From contig JARRCQ010000118.1 of the NCBI GenBank assembly GCA_029982105.1, positions 1-5,802 on the forward strand: DNA of 5,802 nt. The letters run 5' to 3'. Positions 1 to 5,802 of the stretch are shown piece after piece. The position numbers and the translations under genes were made by a program. Within the stretch, counting starts at the first letter, position 1; each line of letters starts with the position of its first letter. The notes under the pieces were generated by a model. The model ran no database searches. It was not told the DNA's origin and saw nothing but the letters and a program-made list of their open reading frames with translations. Origin of the DNA: Candidatus Atribacteria bacterium (GTDB taxonomy: Bacteria; Atribacterota; Atribacteria; Atribacterales; Caldatribacteriaceae).

Positions 1-749
1 TTGAGACAGGAAAAATAGTCTTTGCCACTTAGTTTTTCTGAGAGGCTATCTTCTTCTACTAAGGATAGAGAAACATAAGGTAAATTTACCACTATCGGAA
101 CTTTGGTGAGTTCTTCTATTTCTTGCAAACCAGGCTTTAAAATTTCTTCATCTCCTCGAAATTTATTGATAATAAAGGCCCGTATTAACTCTCTCTCTTC
201 CTTCGCCAGAGCCCAGGTCCCGTATAAAGAGGCAAAAACTCCTCCCCTTTCTATATCTCCCACCACTATAACTGGAGAGTGAAGATAAAGAGCTACTTTT
301 ATATTAGCCATATCTTTTCCCCGCAAGTTGATCTCTGCTGGACTTCCTGCTCCTTCTAAGATAAGAAGGTTATATTCCAATGATAGAGATTGAAGACTTT
401 CCTTAACTACTTCCCACAAAACTTCCTTATCCTGATAATAGGTAGAGGTATCTCTTATCCCCCAAGATTTTCCTCTCACTATCAATTCACTCTTGCCCTC
501 TTCCTGGGGCTTTAAGAGAATAGGATTCATCCGGCTATCAGGTTTTTGAAAAGCAGCATGAGCTTGAAGAATTTGAGCTATAGCTATCTCTTCTCCTTCC
601 TCGGTAACTCCAGAGTTGCGAGACATATTTTGAGCTTTAAACGGAGCTACTTTTATTCCCCATCGAGCAAAGAGCCTCACCAAGCCTGCTACTATCACGC
701 TTTTACCCACCCCTGAACTGGTTCCTTGCATCATCAAGAATTTAGTCAT
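1..749 (-). CDS. cobQ: Cobyric acid synthase CobQ, N-terminal half (runs off left edge)
   Basis: This gene encodes the glutamine-dependent amidotransferase that, in this family, uses ATP to amidate the b, d, e and g side chains of adenosylcobyrinic acid a,c-diamide, giving cobyric acid in cytoplasmic cobalamin synthesis. My translation gives 249 residues before the window ends, about half the usual length of roughly 480-510. The P-loop GTSSGVGKS is at residues 9-17, the CobQ signature PFKAQNMS at 36-43, MNPILLKP at 74-81, EGAGSPAEINLR at 132-143, and DIERGGVFAS at 165-174. These make up the dethiobiotin-synthetase-like synthase domain. The C-terminal glutaminase domain lies outside the window, so its catalytic Cys/His cannot be checked. 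PFKAQNMS favours CobQ over the related CobB/CbiA. The ATG directly follows the transporter stop TGA, with GAGGAG six bases upstream inside the last transporter codons. An ATG four bases earlier is out of frame and closes after three codons. Confidence 0.95.
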   Translation of the reverse strand, partial: MTKFLMMQGTSSGVGKSVIVAGLVRLFARWGIKVAPFKAQNMSRNSGVTEEGEEIAIAQILQAHAAFQKPDSRMNPILLKPQEEGKSELIVRGKSWGIRDTSTYYQDKEVLWEVVKESLQSLSLEYNLLILEGAGSPAEINLRGKDMANIKVALYLHSPVIVVGDIERGGVFASLYGTWALAKEERELIRAFIINKFRGDEEILKPGLQEIEELTKVPIVVNLPYVSLSLVEEDSLSEKLSGKDYFSCL

Positions 750-1994
750 TCATCTCTCCTCAAAATTAGTAAAAGCGCGGGGCTCTTTAACTCCCCACAG
801 AATCCAAAGTAATCCTACCACATTTAAACCTAGAGCTAACCAAAAAACCCAATGGTAGCCAAACCAATCAGCAATTTTTCCTCCTAAAAGAGGAGAGAAA
901 AAAGAAGGAAAATTACTTAAAAAACTACTCCACCCCACATATAGCCCTCGCTCTTCTCGAGGAGCAAAATCGAGGACGATAGCCGTTCCACCCACCGATA
1001 TAGCACTATAATTAAAGCCCAAAAGAGTAAAGCTCAGGAAAAACCATTGAAAGTTGGGAGAAAAAAGAGCCAGTAAATTGCTCAAAACTATAGATGTAGC
1101 TCCTAAAAGCACGACCAGTTTATGTCCTTTTTTATCTCCTAAAGGACCCCAGATAAAGTTACTCAAAGCCTGAGAAACGAGAAAAACAGCATTATAACGA
1201 GCTACTAAAGCATCAGGAATTTGAAATCTTTTTAGGACATAAACAGTATAAAAAGCTCCTCCCATTATTCCTAAAGCCAAAAATATGCGAGCCAACAAAA
1301 AGTTCAAAAAGTTGGTATCTTTCTTGATTATCCGGGAAAAAGAAGAAAGAAATCCTTGTCCCCAAGAAGAAGTAGCTGGCTCTTTTTCTTCTCGAGTAAG
1401 AGCCAGAAAAAAATAGGAAACCCCCATAGATAGAGAAGCTAAAAGAAAACAATAACCAAAATTGGAAGGGAAAGGGTAAACCTTGATTAACCGCTCGGCC
1501 AAAGTAGAACCCCATATCCCCATTAAAGCTCCCAACCCATTACCACAGGCAAAATAGAGCCCCCAGCGACTGTGATGGATGACTTTTCCAATCATCTCTG
1601 TCCAGATAGGACCAAGAAACCCCATAGCAAAGGAAGAAATCCCCAACAAAGTGAGCAATACATAAAGCGACAAAGAGGGATAATAAGGAACGAGACAAAA
1701 AGCTAAAAGCGCCATTCCCAAGTAAGGAAGACGCTCTAAAAGAGTAAATCGAAGAATAAAAGGAAGTTTCCTTTCTAATCTACCAGAAACCTTTGCCCCC
1801 CATAAGGCGGGAAACGACCATCCCAGGTAAGCGATGGCGGGAATGAGGCCAATCTCTAAATTATTAGCTCCCAAGCGCTGAGCCAAAAGAGGGAGCAAGG
1901 TAATTGTAGAGCCAAAGGACATCCCCAAGGTAAAAAAAGAGTAATCCAGAGCATCTACAACAAAATTAAAGAGATAATCCCGCCGAGAGAGCAT
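750..1994 (-). CDS. Major facilitator superfamily (MFS) transporter, substrate unknown
   Basis: This is a 414-residue inner-membrane secondary transporter. About twelve hydrophobic helices can be traced, roughly at residues 18-38, 48-68, 86-103, 108-130, 145-165, 180-199, 228-255, 265-285, 291-310, 315-338, 350-371 and 380-400. A basic cytoplasmic loop near 200-226 separates the two six-helix halves. Between helices 8 and 9 is GPLGDKKGHK (283-292), the MFS motif A pattern; the equivalent loop in the first half (WGAKVSGRLERK) is degenerate. Another charged loop, APREERG, sits at 344-350. Nothing identifies the substrate: it could be a drug, sugar or metabolite exporter or importer. I chose the ATG at 1994 because it forms TAATG with the helicase stop and has AGGAGG upstream (spacing 12, slightly long). 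The in-frame ATG at 2018 would add eight residues but has no ribosome binding site. The gene lies between the helicase and cobQ, apparently in the same operon. Confidence 0.9.
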   Translation of the reverse strand: MLSRRDYLFNFVVDALDYSFFTLGMSFGSTITLLPLLAQRLGANNLEIGLIPAIAYLGWSFPALWGAKVSGRLERKLPFILRFTLLERLPYLGMALLAFCLVPYYPSLSLYVLLTLLGISSFAMGFLGPIWTEMIGKVIHHSRWGLYFACGNGLGALMGIWGSTLAERLIKVYPFPSNFGYCFLLASLSMGVSYFFLALTREEKEPATSSWGQGFLSSFSRIIKKDTNFLNFLLARIFLALGIMGGAFYTVYVLKRFQIPDALVARYNAVFLVSQALSNFIWGPLGDKKGHKLVVLLGATSIVLSNLLALFSPNFQWFFLSFTLLGFNYSAISVGGTAIVLDFAPREERGLYVGWSSFLSNFPSFFSPLLGGKIADWFGYHWVFWLALGLNVVGLLWILWGVKEPRAFTNFEER

Positions 1995-3946
1995 TACTTC
2001 TTCATCCCTCCTCGCCATTTGGTATACGAGCGAGGGTCTAATTCCTGCAAGAATCGAGAAGGCTTTCTAACCATAGAATGAGCGTGGTTCCTCTCTCCCA
2101 AAATAGGGTAACACAAAAACAAATGTTCCCGAGCTCTGGTACACGCTACATAGAAAAGTCTTCTTTCTTCTTCAATGTCTTCTTCTTTTCCCAAACTACG
2201 AGGAGAAGGAAAACCTCCTTCGCATAACCACACCATAAACACACAATCCCACTCTAAGCCCTTAGCCTGATGAATGGTAGAAAGAACTATTTTATCATCT
2301 TCTATTCCACCTCTTACTACATTTTCTCCTTCCATTTCTCCTAAAAGAGCTAACTCGCTTAAAAAGGTATCTAAAGATTGATACCGTAAAGAAAAGTTAG
2401 CCAGCTCTTCTAAATCTTCTTCTCTCTCCTGGTAATTAGGATAATGAGTAACTAAATAGTCTCGATATCCTCCTTCTAACACTTCTCGAATTAAAGTAGA
2501 AGGAGAAGAGTCCAGGTCTTCTAAGCGAAAGAGCAAATCTTTAAGAGAAGCAAGGCTAACCCGGGCATTGACCGGAAGAAGAGAAATAATTTCTTCTCTT
2601 TCTAAAGTAGTAAGAGGGTCAGGAGAAGAAGCAATAACTCCCCACACTTTTTCTGCCGATGCTTTCCCAATTCCGGGATAAAGTTTAAGCACTCTTTTCC
2701 AGGCCATTTCATCTCGGGGATTAGCTACTACTTTAAGGTAGGCTACCACATCTTTAATGTGAGCTTGTTCAAAAAAGCGCAAGCCAGAGCGAATTTCAAA
2801 AGGAATACCCCGGCGAGTAAGTTCCATCTGAATTTCCATACTATGATAATGAGCCCGATATAAGACAGCAATTTCTCGGAGGTCATAACCTTCATTATGT
2901 AATTCTAAAATTTGAGAAGCCACAAATTCGGCCTGCTCCATAACATCACGTAGAGGCACTACTACAGGTTTTTCTCCTCCCCTTTTCACCGGATGCAAAA
3001 CCTTAGGAAACTGGCGACGGTTAAAAGAAATTACCTGATTGGCCAAATCTAAAATAGGAGCAGTGCTTCGATAGTTGGTTTCTAATTTGAATACCTGACA
3101 ATCAGGGTATCGCTCAGGAAAACGCATAATATTAGCGAAGTTGGCTCCCCGAAAGGAATAAATACTTTGTGCATCATCGCCTACTGCTAAAATATTATGA
3201 TACTCCTGAGCCAGGAGGTCTATCATTTCCGCTTGCAGAAGATTAGTGTCTTGATACTCATCTACCAAAATATGATGAAAAGCGTTTCCATATTTACGGC
3301 GAGTATTTTCATTTTCTCGCAAAAGTAACCAGGTATAGTAAAGCAAATCATCATAGTCCATAAGAGAAAGCTGACGTTTTTTCTCCTGATAGAGAGCAAA
3401 AAGGGCACTTAACTGGCCTATCCAGTCAAAAAATTGGGGATAGAACTTTTGCAAAATATCTTCCACGGAAATAAAAGTATTGCGACTCAAAGAGATGATA
3501 TTGGCAACCACATCTCCCTTAGGGAAACGACGAGAACGGCGGTCTATCCCCATCTCTTCTATGGTAGTTTCTAAAAGGTCTTTTTGGTCTTCTCGATCCA
3601 TAATAGTATAGTTATTATCATAACCTATTTTCTTCGCTTCCCGGCGGAGTATGAGATTACCAATATGGTGGAAAGTTCCTCCCCACATATCCTCTAAACT
3701 TATACCTAAAAGACATTCTACCCGATGGAGCATTTCTCGAGCCGCTTTATTGGTAAAAGTAGCTAAAAGAATGGAAGAAGGGTCTACCCCCTTTTCTATC
3801 AATCTCGCTACCCGATACGTAACCGTTCGAGTTTTTCCACTACCCGCTCCAGCAATCACTAAAACCGGACCTTCGCCAGCAAAAACCACTTTTTTCTGCT
3901 CTTCGTTTAATTCTTCTTCATAATCAACGCGCAAAATTCCCTTCAA
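1994..3946 (-). CDS. UvrD/PcrA/Rep-family superfamily 1A DNA helicase
   Basis: This is a 650-residue ATP-dependent 3'-5' DNA helicase of superfamily 1A, the group that unwinds DNA in excision repair, replication restart and removal of recombinase filaments. All helicase motifs are present: the Q motif region LNEEQ at 13-17, Walker A AGAGSGKT at 32-39, Ia LATFTNKAAREM at 61-72, Ib GTFHHIG at 90-96, Walker B VDEYQDTN at 228-235, III AVGDDAQSIYSFRGA at 254-268, IV LETNYRST at 288-295, V LSTIHQAKGLEWD at 555-567, and VI EEERRLFYVACTRARE at 592-607. The chain ends about 40 residues after motif VI, so the C-terminal extension with the Tudor-like RNA polymerase-binding fold of PcrA/UvrD appears absent. 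The length is closer to Rep (about 670). The start is TTG with AGGAGG nine bases upstream; an in-frame TGA lies two codons before it, and the next Met is at residue 72, past Walker A. I leave the symbol blank because Rep, PcrA and UvrD cannot be separated securely here. Confidence 0.95.
   Translation of the reverse strand: MKGILRVDYEEELNEEQKKVVFAGEGPVLVIAGAGSGKTRTVTYRVARLIEKGVDPSSILLATFTNKAAREMLHRVECLLGISLEDMWGGTFHHIGNLILRREAKKIGYDNNYTIMDREDQKDLLETTIEEMGIDRRSRRFPKGDVVANIISLSRNTFISVEDILQKFYPQFFDWIGQLSALFALYQEKKRQLSLMDYDDLLYYTWLLLRENENTRRKYGNAFHHILVDEYQDTNLLQAEMIDLLAQEYHNILAVGDDAQSIYSFRGANFANIMRFPERYPDCQVFKLETNYRSTAPILDLANQVISFNRRQFPKVLHPVKRGGEKPVVVPLRDVMEQAEFVASQILELHNEGYDLREIAVLYRAHYHSMEIQMELTRRGIPFEIRSGLRFFEQAHIKDVVAYLKVVANPRDEMAWKRVLKLYPGIGKASAEKVWGVIASSPDPLTTLEREEIISLLPVNARVSLASLKDLLFRLEDLDSSPSTLIREVLEGGYRDYLVTHYPNYQEREEDLEELANFSLRYQSLDTFLSELALLGEMEGENVVRGGIEDDKIVLSTIHQAKGLEWDCVFMVWLCEGGFPSPRSLGKEEDIEEERRLFYVACTRAREHLFLCYPILGERNHAHSMVRKPSRFLQELDPRSYTKWRGGMKK
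2007..2012 (-). promoter_or_regulatory. Ribosome binding site favouring the transporter start at 1994
   Basis: AGGAGG lies in the last codons of the helicase gene, 12 bases before the ATG at 1994. It lies downstream of the competing ATG at 2018, so it can serve only the shorter start. The spacing is longer than ideal; re-initiation through the TAATG stop-start overlap may compensate. Confidence 0.55.
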
Positions 3947-3955
3947 GAATCAAAA

Positions 3956-3961
3956 CCTCCT
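3956..3961 (-). promoter_or_regulatory. Ribosome binding site fixing the helicase TTG start
   Basis: A full AGGAGG overlaps the hslO stop codon (TAGGAGG) and sits nine bases before the TTG at 3946. It supports TTG as the true start of the helicase and suggests that helicase translation is coupled to ribosomes finishing hslO. Confidence 0.8.
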
Positions 3962-4850
3962 ATTTACTTCCTTTTTCTATCAACTCTTTAAGCTCTTTAT
4001 CTCCAAAAAGGTAAACTCGATTACAGAAGGAACAGTTAACTTCTGCTCTTCCCTCTTGAGTCAACAAATCTTTTAATTCTTCTTTTCCCAGTAAAACCAA
4101 AGTCCGACGAGCTCTTTCTCGAGAACAATGGCACTGATAGCACAATTTCTTTTCCCCTACTATTTGGTAGGATAGAGAAGCCAAAAGTTCTTGAGTTATT
4201 TCCTCCGGAGTTTTCCCTTCCCAAATAAGAGAACTTAAAGAAGGAAGAAGAGAAATGTTATTTTCGATTGTCTCTATCACATAACTGGGAGTACCCAAAG
4301 GAGTATGGATGATAAATCCCCCCGCCGACAATACTTCCCCTCTTTCTCCTACGTAAACTCCAGCACTACAAGCTGAAGGGAGTTGCTCAGAAGCAGTAAA
4401 GTAATAAGCCAAGTCGTAAGCAATACCTCCTCGAGGCATCTCGACATAACCAACATAAGGTTCTCCCAATCCTAAATCCTTTACCACTGAAAGCTGAGAG
4501 CCTTTTCCCACTGCTTCTTCCACATTTAATTTTTTCTCCTCTCGAGAAGGGAGAAAAACTGAGGGCTGGGCAACATAGCCCCTTACCTCTCCCTGAGAGT
4601 TAGCTTGTGCCAATATGCTCTCTAAAGGTCCCAAGCAGCGAATGTGTAAAGTTAATCTCTGACCTTCTTTAAGCTCGACACCCATTATTCCTGCCAAAGT
4701 CAGCGCTCTTCCTAAAGCTGCAGTAGCTACAGGGCTGGTATGATGTAAGTGTCTTGCCTCTTCCACCAAAGAAGTAGATGAAGCCACATATACTACTACT
4801 CTGGTATCCTCCACAAGCGAACACACTACTTTATCTTCATAGTTTCTCAT
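3960..4850 (-). CDS. hslO: Hsp33 redox-regulated molecular chaperone
   Basis: This gene encodes a 296-residue cytoplasmic holdase. In this family, oxidative plus heat stress releases a bound zinc and unfolds the C-terminal domain, which activates binding of unfolding client proteins. The N-terminal core shows the family pattern: VEEARHLHHTSPVATAALGR at 29-48, a hydrophobic stretch ending in MGVELKEGQRLTLHI near 56-70, and GEVRGYV at 87-93. The redox switch is C-terminal: CHC (Cys240 and Cys242) and CSFC (Cys273 and Cys276) are the four expected zinc ligands. An additional Cys237 lies three residues before the first ligand. Length is normal for the family (about 290). The ATG has AAGGAGA eight bases upstream, which makes this start secure. 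It is the first gene of the close-packed group and follows a 289-base spacer with structured repeats, so a promoter for the operon probably lies there. Only weak promoter-like sequences are visible, for example TTGAGT, 17 bases, TATAGG at 4963-4935. Confidence 0.96.
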   Translation of the reverse strand: MRNYEDKVVCSLVEDTRVVVYVASSTSLVEEARHLHHTSPVATAALGRALTLAGIMGVELKEGQRLTLHIRCLGPLESILAQANSQGEVRGYVAQPSVFLPSREEKKLNVEEAVGKGSQLSVVKDLGLGEPYVGYVEMPRGGIAYDLAYYFTASEQLPSACSAGVYVGERGEVLSAGGFIIHTPLGTPSYVIETIENNISLLPSLSSLIWEGKTPEEITQELLASLSYQIVGEKKLCYQCHCSRERARRTLVLLGKEELKDLLTQEGRAEVNCSFCNRVYLFGDKELKELIEKGSK

Positions 4851-4883
4851 TCAATCACTCTCCTTAGCTATCATCATCCCTAT

Positions 4884-4950
4884 AGTAAAAATTAGTGGGA
4901 AGAAAAAATTTCCTACTATAGGGGGAAAAGACCCCCTATAACCCCCAAAA
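4884..4950 (-). repeat. 67-base direct repeat, copy 1 (hslO-proximal), with hairpin
   Basis: This segment matches 4999-5065 at 66 of 67 positions; the only difference is at 4943 (c) against 5058 (t). It contains a perfect 9-bp inverted repeat (arms 4917-4925 and 4932-4940, TATAGGGGG against CCCCCTATA on the minus strand) with a 6-base loop. A second, imperfect inverted repeat (4893-4901 with 4910-4918, one mismatch) overlaps the first by two bases, so the two stems cannot both form fully. The copies are 48 bases apart. No transposase or terminal target duplication accompanies them. A dispersed genomic repeat or a regulatory leader element are both possible. Confidence 0.9.
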
Positions 4951-4998
4951 AGCAAAGACTCAAAAACAACAATATAAAAACTTACAAAAACCTAAAAG

Positions 4999-5065
4999 AG
5001 TAAAAATTAGTGGGAAGAAAAAATTTCCTACTATAGGGGGAAAAGACCCCCTATAACTCCCAAAA
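4999..5065 (-). repeat. 67-base direct repeat, copy 2 (udp-proximal), with hairpin
   Basis: This is the second copy of the element at 4884-4950. Its perfect 9-bp hairpin has arms 5032-5040 and 5047-5055 and a 6-base loop. It begins 74 bases past the udp stop. It lacks the flanking ccctatagta that follows copy 1 and allows that copy an alternative fold. The near-perfect identity within rapidly changing intergenic DNA implies recent duplication, gene conversion or selection. Confidence 0.9.
5002..5033 (-). terminator. Possible rho-independent terminator after udp (weak)
   Basis: In transcript sense, TAGTAGGAA (5033-5025) can pair with TTCCCACTA (5016-5008) with one A-C mismatch, and the stem is followed by A and five T residues (5007-5002). 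Stem plus T-tract downstream of udp resembles an intrinsic terminator. The stem is not GC-rich, though, and it competes with the stronger 9-bp hairpin just upstream. The same arrangement recurs in copy 1, directly before hslO. Confidence 0.3.
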
Positions 5066-5139
5066 GTATCAATTCCTATCCTCATCATCACCTCAAAAGT
5101 TAAAAGAGGAAAGCAAGAGTTAGTAATCGAGAAACAAAC

Positions 5140-5802
5140 TTATTCTTCCTTAGAGAGAATCAACTGAGCAGCCTTAGCTGCTACTTCGGAAAGTCGATCT
5201 TCTACTTCTTCTATTTTTTCCCTTTCTACCTCTTCTTTTTTGTTTCTATTGACCAGAACCCCACATATTGCTCCAGAGCGGAGTCCCAAAACTCGAGCCA
5301 CGGTAAAAAGAGTGGCTATTTCCATTTCATAATTCAAAACCCCTAATTTTTTCCATTCTTCCCTACTACCTCGAAGAGAAGAAATTACATAGCCACTAAA
5401 AGTATCATATCTTTCTTGGCCGGGATAAAAAGTAGCCGAAGAACAAGTAATCCCTAAGTGATAGCGATATTTCAAAAATTCACAAGCTTTTTTCAGAGCT
5501 TCCGTCATCTCCCAGTGAGCACAAGCAGGATAAGAAAGAGGGGCATAGTGGGGAGAGGCACCATCCATTCTCACTGCTCCTTCGCTAATCACTAAATCTC
5601 CTACTGCAACTTCTTCTTGAATGGCTCCACAAGTTCCCACCCGTAAAAAATTTCTCACTCCTAATTGGGCTAACTCCTCTACCGTTATACTCAAAGAAGA
5701 CCCCCCGATACCAGTAGAAACCACTAAAACTTTGCCGCTTTCATTTTCTGCTTTTACTGTTTTAAATTCTCTATGAAAAGCTAACTCTTCACCATCACCA
5801 AA
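5140..5802 (-). CDS. udp: Uridine phosphorylase (5' end beyond right edge)
   Basis: This gene encodes the cytoplasmic enzyme that splits uridine with phosphate into uracil and ribose-1-phosphate for pyrimidine salvage. The frame stays open to the window edge, so 220 residues are visible and roughly 30-40 N-terminal residues are missing; the GTG at 5724 is an internal Val codon and not the start. By alignment from memory with E. coli Udp, the visible part begins just before FHREF, whose Arg corresponds to the phosphate-binding Arg48 supplied by the partner subunit. STGIGG follows at 29-34, then LRVGT (phosphate site Arg and Thr) at 53-57, FYPGQERYDT (uracil-binding Gln and Arg) at 125-134, and NYEMEIATL (ribose-binding Glu-Met-Glu) at 157-165. 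FYPGQERYDT and VEELAQLG favour uridine phosphorylase over purine nucleoside or MTA phosphorylases. The missing N-terminus should hold the remaining phosphate-site residues. The gene is on the same strand as hslO but separated by the repeat region, so it probably belongs to a separate transcription unit. Confidence 0.94.
   Translation of the reverse strand, partial: FGDGEELAFHREFKTVKAENESGKVLVVSTGIGGSSLSITVEELAQLGVRNFLRVGTCGAIQEEVAVGDLVISEGAVRMDGASPHYAPLSYPACAHWEMTEALKKACEFLKYRYHLGITCSSATFYPGQERYDTFSGYVISSLRGSREEWKKLGVLNYEMEIATLFTVARVLGLRSGAICGVLVNRNKKEEVEREKIEEVEDRLSEVAAKAAQLILSKEE

Larger units (their letters stand above)
4851..5139. other. Intergenic region between udp and hslO
   Basis: This 289-base AT-rich spacer is the only sizeable non-coding stretch in the window. 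It holds two near-identical 67-base direct repeats with hairpins, a weak promoter-like pair on the minus strand (TTGAGT at 4963-4958, 17-base gap, TATAGG at 4940-4935) that would start transcription inside the hslO-proximal repeat, and the hslO ribosome binding site. A 42-codon minus-strand open frame (4960-5088) crosses the distal repeat; it is discussed as a finding because coding is uncertain. I see no tRNA or recognised riboswitch. Confidence 0.8.

Noticed and set aside
1213..1515. 100-codon minus-strand open frame inside the transporter gene
   Set aside because: It lies wholly within the transporter in another frame, is a low-complexity Phe/Ser-rich product, and shows no family resemblance.
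3651..3923. 90-codon plus-strand open frame opposite the helicase N-terminus
   Set aside because: It is antisense to the conserved Walker A region, and its open state is explained by the codon bias of the real gene.
4036..4224. 62-codon minus-strand open frame inside hslO
   Set aside because: It overlaps the conserved zinc-binding end of Hsp33 in another frame and has no recognisable motif.
4921..4946. G-quadruplex on the minus strand
   Set aside because: Only two runs of five G occur close together in each repeat copy, while the next run is C-rich and forms the hairpin. Four G runs are needed for an intramolecular quadruplex.
4884..5065. Minimal CRISPR array (two repeats, 48-base spacer)
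   Set aside because: The repeats are 67 bases, too long for CRISPR repeats; there are only two of them, no cas genes are nearby, and the internal hairpin layout fits a dispersed or regulatory element better.
5140..5724. Uridine phosphorylase starting at the GTG at 5724
   Set aside because: The frame stays open to the window edge, and the residues before 5724 match the family (FHREF and the strand before STGIGG), so the GTG is an internal Val codon.

Overview
The window is a run of bacterial genes all transcribed from the minus strand. In order of transcription (right to left) they are uridine phosphorylase (udp, 5' end beyond the right edge), a 289-base intergenic region with a duplicated hairpin-bearing repeat, the redox-regulated chaperone Hsp33 (hslO), a UvrD/PcrA/Rep-type DNA helicase, a 12-helix major facilitator transporter, and cobyric acid synthase (cobQ, 3' half beyond the left edge). 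No RNA gene, transposase or CRISPR array is visible. There are no broken genes; the only truncations are at the window edges.

The DNA is AT-rich and the coding strand is strikingly purine-rich, so the + strand is full of ttcttc-type tracts. AGA and CGA are both common arginine codons, and start sites have clear AGGAGG-type ribosome binding sites. One gene starts with TTG. Together with Hsp33 carrying a Cys-rich zinc site and a corrinoid biosynthesis gene, this fits a low-GC anaerobic bacterium, either Firmicutes-like or from a poorly cultivated anaerobic phylum. The sequence alone does not fix the phylum.

From hslO to cobQ the genes are packed like a single operon. hslO and the helicase are 13 bases apart, with the helicase's ribosome binding site starting inside the hslO stop codon. 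The helicase and transporter overlap by one base (TAATG). The transporter stop codon is immediately followed by the cobQ ATG, and the cobQ ribosome binding site lies in the last transporter codons. The functions (protein quality control, DNA repair, transport, cobalamin synthesis) do not form one pathway, so this looks like co-transcription of housekeeping genes. A link between the transporter and corrinoid metabolism is possible but unproven.

The least ordinary part is the udp-hslO spacer. It holds two 67-base direct repeats (66 of 67 identical), each with a perfect 9-bp hairpin. In the hslO-proximal copy, one hairpin arm can instead pair perfectly over 10 bases with a sequence just upstream of the hslO ribosome binding site. 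This could be a dispersed genomic repeat, a terminator or a leader switch. I see no clear evidence for a wholly new system.
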